NCBI GenBank assembly: GCA_914767715.1 | Contig: OU612069.1 | Span: forward strand, 1,800,001 to 1,864,000 | Direction of reading: 5' to 3' | DNA length: 64,000 nucleotides | DNA from: Membranipora membranacea | Lineage: Eukaryota > Bryozoa > Gymnolaemata > Cheilostomatida > Membraniporidae | In this document: piece by piece, positions 58,352 through 64,000 of the stretch | How the letters are laid out: every line of letters starts with the position of its first letter | Position numbering within the stretch: position 1 is the stretch's first letter | Notes under the pieces: generated by a model | Seen by the model: the letters and a program-made list of their open reading frames with translations, nothing else | The model's database searches: none | Told to the model about the DNA's origin: nothing | Program-made: the position numbers and the translations under genes

Positions 58352-61284
58352 ATGGGGAACACTGGATCCAGCAAAACAACTGAGAGGCCCAACTTCTATG
58401 ATTACCGAACTTCTGTTGACTGCGGAAATGTCGCCATCAGCAGACCCACAACACTTAATATAGGGGCAGCAGCACAACCTTATACCAGGCAGCAGCGACT
58501 TGTGGCTATATCACCTGATCAAAGTAGAGGTATGAACTAGCCTAGGCAGGCTGTCTGGGGTGGGTGGGTGTGTGTATGGTGTCCCCCACCACCCACCCGA
58601 CCCCGACAGCCTGCCCAGTAGAGGTATGAACCAGCCTGGGCAGGCTGTCAGGGTGGATGTATGGTGTCCCCAACCATCCCCCCGACCCCGACAGCCTGCC
58701 CAGTAGAGGTATGAATAAAACTTTGTCTTCTCCTCGGCTAGAATTGAAGACCCTCCGCATCAAAATGATAATCAACTTTCATGTCATGATAATGTTCAAT
58801 ATACAATTCATTATAGCATAAATAGCAATAGGATGTCATGTTAATGACTACCAGTTATAAACATAGCACAAGGAAGTTACCGATAAAGATTGATCTTACT
58901 GCCGCTGTAATAAAAACAGCCTAATCACAATATCAGACATAGATCAAAGCTTCACTGACATTCTTTGTAAAACAACTGTAGCCTAAGGTCACCAAGCTAT
59001 TGGCTTGATTGATTAATGAAATTGTGTTTTGCAAGTCCTTGATTTGAACACGGCGGGATGTCAGTTTATGATCGCTGGGCCAAGAAATTATTCAAACTGG
59101 CTTGCAAAGCTGAAGATTTTGTAATTAATATTTATGACAACAATGGAGGTTGGGCTAAAGTTGCTTCAACTTCCCTCGTTAAAATGATGAATGCCACTCT
59201 CATCGAGTACACTGATACAGCATTGTAAAGATATGAGATCTGAATGTACCATAGAGGAGTAAAGTATTTGTGGGGGGGAAGCTCTCAATTTCACTTGGAA
59301 TATCATGATTTAAGGCTAGCCAGCATTTACTCGCCCACTTTATTTTATGTTGACTCTTCTCCAGTATATAGCTAGCTCTAGAGTCTAAAGTCTAGGGTAT
59401 GTGGCAATGTTCGATGATGATTGAAGCATGCATCATGAATCATTAGACAGCCGGCATCGAAACGCGCCTGTGACATATTCTGTTGCTGTTTTTTTTCAGT
59501 TCAAAGATATGAGGTTTGGTTTAGCTGCAGCCCACAGATGTCTCTTCCCGATGACTTATCGTACAGTGACCTGACAATTGGAGGTATAAAGTCCAACACT
59601 CGAGGAGAGAGTATTATTTCAATGGCTATACGAGAGGATATACCCCCACTATATGAGATAGCGAGCAATCTCAAATGTTTAAGAGTGCGAAACATACCTT
59701 GTACCGAGCAGTTGGAACAGTGAGTAGTTTAAAGTGGCTCATGTTTCACACTTTTTATCATGTATTGACAGCTAAATTTACGTAACTATTGGTAAGTGGG
59801 AACCACAGATAAATATACTCACTAAACTGACAAAAAACATTCAATATGTCACAGTTCAATGCAAGACATGGCTTAATTAGTTTACTGAATTGCCATCATT
59901 GAAATATATAACTAATCAAAGTATGCAGGGCATGTTATCAGCACCATGTCTTTCAGATGCAATGACAGTCGGTAAAGGTATGTAAAAGGCCTTTCTGCAC
60001 GGCATGGTAATTTTTTTTATCGGAACGTCTGCTTCTAATTATCTCAAACAACTTGTCTGACTGTCCAACAGAAAGGTAAACTCATTTATCATAAAATAAG
60101 TAATGCACAAAGATATGTATTTGTGACTCATACTGGGTTTATACTGGTAGCCATACTTCATACTACAACCCTTCTTATATCGATATCGATATGGATGCAG
60201 CTTGCGGAGATTTGTGCTAGTGAGCAGCTCTGATGCATATGAGCTCCCAACTAGGGAGTATCTCACAGGGCCGTAGTTTAGAAAAATGGTAGGGGAGGCG
60301 CAAATCCTTGAGGGTGTGAAGAAACACCAGGTCATGTATTAAAAGCTCCTTCTAAGTCCCGAGTGCCTAGCCTTCAATGTGTTTTGAAATATAAATAGCA
60401 AATGGAAACCCCAAAGGAGCTGATTCTAACAAGGAATAGTCAATTATAGCATTTTTAGGCCACTCAATTCGGCATTCTAAGGGAAGCAGAGTGTCCCTGC
60501 CTCCCCTAGAACTACGGGCCTGTTTCAAGTCTATGGTGAGCATCATGGTGATGTGTGTAATGACTTGGTTTTATATATTTTGCAGTCTTAACAACCTCAA
60601 AGATCTGGAGTTTCTAGACTTACAAGGGAACACAAATTTAAAGACTCTACCTATCTGGTTTGGCGGCCTGAAAAGCCTGAGGATCCTAAACCTGAGTGGA
60701 TGCTGGAAACTCAAACTGCTACCACAAAGGTAATATAAACAATAGTGTTGAATGTTGAAAAGAAAATTTGTGCAAAATGCTGATTATCATAGCCGGTTGG
60801 ATGGGGATGGAATTGAATTTATGCATCATTAGATCAAGTCGAAGCCACCTAGGTTCTAACCTAGGGTAATTTATCTAACGGTATGACACTCTAACACAAA
60901 CAAAGCCACCTATGCTCTAAGCAAGGATGAATTATCTTAAGGTATGACACTCTAACACAAACAAAGCCAGCTATGCTCTAAGCTAGGTTAATTTATCTTA
61001 AGGTATGACACTGTAACACTATCAAAGCAATGTATACATTTATGAACGCGTAATTTATACGAAGTGGTTGGCGGTAATCTGGTCGGTCAGACATGGTCAC
61101 ACTACACCAAATTTAGCCAGATTTTGATTCCAACAGGACATATATCAAACCTGTGGGGCAACTCACTCTCATTATGGACTAAATTCTAATCTTATGTATT
61201 TTCATTATTTACAGAAAAAGTAGTATGGATGAATCGTGCTGGCTTGACTTTCCAAAATCATTTTTAAGTATTAGGCCTAGTTAA
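58352..61284 (+). CDS. Small leucine-rich-repeat protein with N-myristoylation-type start
   Basis: Four exons, 58352-58529, 59500-59719, 60586-60729 and 61215-61284 (TAA), total exactly 612 nt, 203 residues. The start MGNTGSSK fits the N-myristoyltransferase rule (Gly2, Ser6), so the protein is probably lipid-anchored on a membrane. Residues about 60-130 carry no motif I know; about 130-180 are leucine-rich repeats: NLKDLEFLDLQGNTNLKTLP, then LKSLRILNLSGCWKLKLLPQ. Only about three repeats are present, fewer than in typical LRR adaptors. The ATG lies 2 nt after an acceptor (TTCACAG), so a 5'UTR exon is upstream. AATAAA overlaps the end (61285-61290). Exon 1 ends at a donor present three times in tandem. 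Confidence 0.8.
58524..58715 (+). repeat. Tandem duplication carrying the exon 1 donor three times
   Basis: AGTAGAGGTATGAA occurs at 58524-58537, 58617-58630 and 58702-58715. Between them are two imperfect ~90-bp units, each with inverted halves (CAGGCTGTC / GACAGCCTG). The first copy is the real end of LRR exon 1; the other two repeat the donor in the intron. Confidence 0.9.
60266..60522. mobile_element. hAT-like MITE in LRR gene intron
   Basis: Ends CAGGGCCGTAGTTTAG and CTAGAACTACGGGCCTG are inverted, with further pairing inward (GTAGGGGAGGC / GCCTCCCCTA). No clear 8-bp target duplication. It lies in intron 2. Confidence 0.65.
60840..61027 (+). repeat. ~62-bp tandem repeat, three copies
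   Basis: Three consecutive copies of a unit containing AAAGCCACCTATGCTCTAAG and GGTATGACACTCTAACAC, in the last LRR intron. Diverged by about 10%. Confidence 0.85.
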
Positions 61285-61685
61285 AATAAAAAAGAATACA
61301 TTTACAAATCAATAATCAGTAATTCAGTATCAAAATGATCTATTTCAAATGAAATATTTTCAACTGCTCCCAATGCCCAGCCTGTGGCAAAACTTCATCC
61401 GATGTAGCAAATGACACTTCCATAAAACAAAGGAGATGGAAGTTATGCAACTGTGAATGGACTGTATTATGGCTTAAGTATAGGTGGTTTTGTTCTTTAT
61501 GATGGCTTTAGTATAGGTGGTCCTGTTCTGGTTGTGCAGTAGTATGCATGCTTCTGTGTATTGTATCATCCCATATGAATTCAATAATTAGCAATTAGCC
61601 TTTAATTTATATTTTTGAGTGTTTGGTGGGTCAGTTAGCCGACTTATTTGGACATGATTTAAGCTTTGGTGGGCAGGATGGCAAA
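61285..61685. other. 3' flank of the LRR gene
   Basis: Immediately after the stop is an AATAAA. Beyond that I see no gene; a 30-nt word (TTTAGTATAGGTGG) is present twice at about 61475-61520. Confidence 0.4.
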
Positions 61686-61739
61686 CTCTCACCCAGTGGC
61701 GTATATTATCACTCACGGCCCACGGAGAACCGTGAGTGG

Positions 61740-61870
61740 CTGAATAGCTCAGTGTGTAGAGCGGCCGCCTTATAATCACTGTTAAAAAAATTGTTGTGGG
61801 TTCGAATCCCATCAAGATGAGTTTTTTTTCAAATGGGTGCTTTATAACTGGAGCATTTTTACCGTAATCT
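61740..61870 (+). mobile_element. tRNA-derived SINE nested in the hAT-type MITE
   Basis: Box A at about 61744 (ATAGCTCAGTGT), box B at 61799-61809 (GGTTCGAATCC), an unpaired anticodon region with an A run, then a short body ending TATAACTGGAGCATTTTTACC. The same body word occurs in the MITE at 13641-14223. Confidence 0.65.
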
Positions 61871-61954
61871 TCTACTGCTATTGAGTTGTTTTCTGAAAGT
61901 ACCCAACAGCTCAGTGAGCTATTGAAATACCTCTCTGCTTGCACTATTTTGCTA

Positions 61955-62027
61955 CCGATATGCAAAAATTTCCGTGGTGGGAGGGGCGCTTAAGCGCCCT
62001 CCCACCACGGAAATTTTTGCATATCGG
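61955..62027. repeat. 73-bp GC-rich near-perfect palindrome
   Basis: CCGATATGCAAAAATTTCCG and its exact inverse at the other end, meeting at GGGCGCTTAAGCGCCC; one extra base on the left arm. Two smaller hairpins follow (CACGCCTACGGCGTG about 62040; ATCGGGCTGCGCCCGAT about 62057). Confidence 0.9.
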
Positions 62028-62361
62028 CACCCTCCCCGCCACGCCTACGGCGTGTGAATCGGGCTGCGCCCGATTATTATGCTCATCTCTGAAAAGTCAG
62101 TGAGTGAAATATTTTAGAATATACGCCCCTGCTCTCACCAGGATGTGAGGGTCAGATCATATTTATTTGAAAGAAAATATCAATATTGTTAGGATAAGCT
62201 GTCTACCCATTTTCAAAGTAGCAACATGTATTTAGACAGCCAACAAGGGTAAGGTTGGCAGTAACTCAAAACTATAACCCATTGGGCTGGAAACTTTGCT
62301 CATGTTTTATGAGTGCCGACCAGTTCTGTGAAAATTCCGTCCATCAGGATATGATATGGTT

Positions 62362-63674
62362 GTTGTGAACGAGTTTAGATGAATGTGGTTACGCGTAATG
62401 TGAATCCTAGTAGAGATTGTGAGTATGAGGAATTTTATGTATTACATTTGCTAGTTGCCTTCTTGTGTACAAGAGAAGACAACTATAAAATATATGTTAA
62501 CAGTATGAATGAGAATCCCTAGTTCATACATGAATGAACATCGATGATTTCTGGAGAGTGAGTGAGGTATTAATAGCGAGTAAAGAGCTTAGCTCGGGGA
62601 CTCTTGATCCGCCGAGAGAACTGAGCACATCAAAAACATTAATTGGAGCTGAAATATGTGGCAGCAGCACCCAGATATCTAGCCACATATTCAGTATTAG
62701 ATAGTATTATAAAACACCAGAAAACCACCAGAAAATAACAGAAAAAACAACAACAGCAACAACAGCAACAAACAACAACAACAACAACAACAACAACAAA
62801 CAACAACAACAACATGATTGCGTGATTGCTTGCTTGAATATCTTGTTCTGTTTATATTTGTATATGTTTTCTATCATGACGTTGTCTCTCACCCATGTTT
62901 TTGTCTATCTCTAGGTTCGATATCACGTAACAGGACAGGTCGATCAGGATTAAATTGCTTTGATGGTTGTCGATTCAGAAGTAGAATAGTATAATTCGGC
63001 AAATGCTCAATTTATATAAATATACAACTCACTGAATTATACTATTCTACCTCTGAATCGACAACCATCAAAGTAATTTAATCCTGATCGACCTGTCCTT
63101 TTACGGTGATATCGAACCTAGAGATAGACAAAAACATGGGTGAGAGACAACGTCATGATAGAAAACATATACAAATATAAACAGAACAAGATATTAACTC
63201 GCAAGCACAATCACGCAATCATGTTGTTGTTGTTTGTTGTTGTTGTTTGTTGTTGTTGTTTGTTGTTGTTGTTTTTTTTGTTATTTTCTGGTTGTTTTCT
63301 GGTTGTTTTCTGGTTTTTTATAATACTATCTAATACTGAATATGTGGCTAGATATCTGGGTGTTGCTGCCACATATTTCAGCTCCAATTAATGTTTTTGA
63401 TGTGCTCAGTTCTCTCGGTGGATCAAGAGTCCCCGAGCTAAGCTCTTCACTTGCTATTAATACCTCACTCACTCTCCCTAATCATCCATGTTCATTCATG
63501 TATGAAATAGGGCTTCTCATTCATACTGTTAACATATTTGTGATACTTTGTAGTTGTCTTCTCTTGTACACGAGAAGGCAACTAGCAAATGTAATACGTA
63601 AAATTCCTCATACTCACAATCTCTACTAGGATTCACATTACGCGTAACCACATTCATCTAAACTCGTTCACAAC
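62362..63674. mobile_element. Giant palindrome (foldback element), 1.3 kb
   Basis: Arms of about 630 nt (62362-62998 and 63044-63674) are inverted repeats with a few percent mismatches and small indels, around a 45-nt AT-rich spacer. Outer ends GTTGTGAACGAGTTTAGATG / CATCTAAACTCGTTCACAAC. ATGGTT flanks both sides (62356-62361 and 63675-63680). Each arm has a (CAA)n or (TTG)n tract (62746-62815; 63218-63280) of unequal length. No coding frame that is more than a shadow. Best read as a foldback transposon. Confidence 0.85.
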
Positions 63675-63680
63675 ATGGTT

Positions 63681-64000
63681 AGCTTGCATAATTTCAGATT
63701 TTCAACAACAATCTAAATGAATATTAGTCATGATACATACTGTGTAACTGTCATATTGTGATGTGTTCATTGTAAATGTATTTATTTAATTGATTGGCAA
63801 ACCACAAAACCACAACTAAGTGGATCAAAGCCAGGAACAGAAAAGAAAGAAAAAAAGAATAACATGTTGCAATATCATGCAACCTGATTGGTTGTTGAGA
63901 GTTTCTGCAGATAGTCCTTGCTCTGCAGGATGCAGACAACTCCTTGTGATGCAGTTGGAGAGAACTCCTTGTTCTGCCTGTACATTACACATACTTCATT
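63681..64000. other. Unassigned right end of window
   Basis: AT-rich, no supported gene. A CTGCAG/GCAGA-rich piece at 63905-63985 (TCTGCAGATAGTCCTTGCTC, repeated CTCCTTGT words) may be repetitive. Confidence 0.35.

Larger units (their letters stand above)
61694..62131. mobile_element. hAT-type MITE with perfect 8-bp target duplication
   Basis: Left end CAGTGGCGTATATTATCACT and right end TAGAATATACGCCCCTG are inverted. CTCTCACC flanks both sides exactly (61686-61693 and 62132-62139). The 438-bp element contains a tRNA-like SINE (61740-61870) and a 73-bp palindrome (61955-62027). Confidence 0.85.

Noticed and set aside
61736-61815. tRNA gene
   Set aside because: Box A and box B are present, but a run of A replaces the anticodon/variable region and it sits inside a defined MITE.
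62707-63391. Two related frames with poly-Leu/Val/Cys stretches
   Set aside because: They are the (CAA)n/(TTG)n tract of the giant palindrome read in the two arms, not proteins.

Overview
This is eukaryotic, animal DNA: AT-rich, with split genes (GT..AG introns in the right phase), animal-specific gene families and a dense load of non-LTR retrotransposons, tRNA-derived SINEs and short inverted-repeat DNA transposons. The best anchors are an EXOSC10/Rrp6 nuclear exosome gene and a Dixin-like calponin-homology gene, both on the minus strand. The host is an invertebrate metazoan. A sponge or cnidarian would fit, but nothing in the window fixes the phylum.

Layout. (1) 396-9153, minus: the 5' part of a Dixin (DIXDC1)-like gene, five exons; the rest lies beyond the left edge. 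Its last visible intron holds an inverted-repeat element that carries a 5'-truncated LINE (about 880-3237). (2) 11452-30797, minus: a nearly complete EXOSC10 gene, 18 exons joined in consistent phase (about 825 residues), with the DEDD-Y catalytic residues and the HRDC region intact. (3) Inside its 7.6 kb intron 16, on the opposite strand, lie two tandem paralogous helical-repeat genes: 12883-16075 (659 aa, complete, ankyrin-like N-terminus) and about 17466-19506 (N-terminus diverged or broken). (4) 31991-33088, plus: a small single-pass membrane protein gene. (5) 33975-37483, minus: a five-exon gene of about 797 residues that I do not recognise, with a possible PD-(D/E)XK nuclease-like core near its C-terminus. 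(6) 39236-49000: a transposon-rich stretch with a LINE split by a hAT-type MITE, a second MITE copy with a perfect 8-bp target duplication, a second LINE 3' end, and a large inverted-repeat element enclosing another reverse-transcriptase fragment. (7) 49730-52610, minus: the 3' exons of an unrecognised gene, with a foldback element and a 19-copy 41-bp minisatellite in its intron. (8) 58352-61284, plus: a complete four-exon gene for a 203-aa leucine-rich-repeat protein with an N-myristoylation-type start. (9) 61694-63674: a hAT-type MITE with a nested tRNA-like SINE and a 73-bp palindrome, then a 1.3 kb near-perfect giant palindrome.

The genes do not form an obvious pathway. EXOSC10 (RNA decay/processing) and Dixin (Wnt/DIX signalling) are housekeeping and signalling genes. 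The unexplained interest lies in the nested paralogue pair, the unrecognised gene at 34-37 kb, repeated duplication of 5' splice sites, exon-fragment duplications inside EXOSC10, and the palindromic elements. Exon boundaries were worked out by hand from splice motifs, phase and remembered family sequences; no alignment or database search was run.
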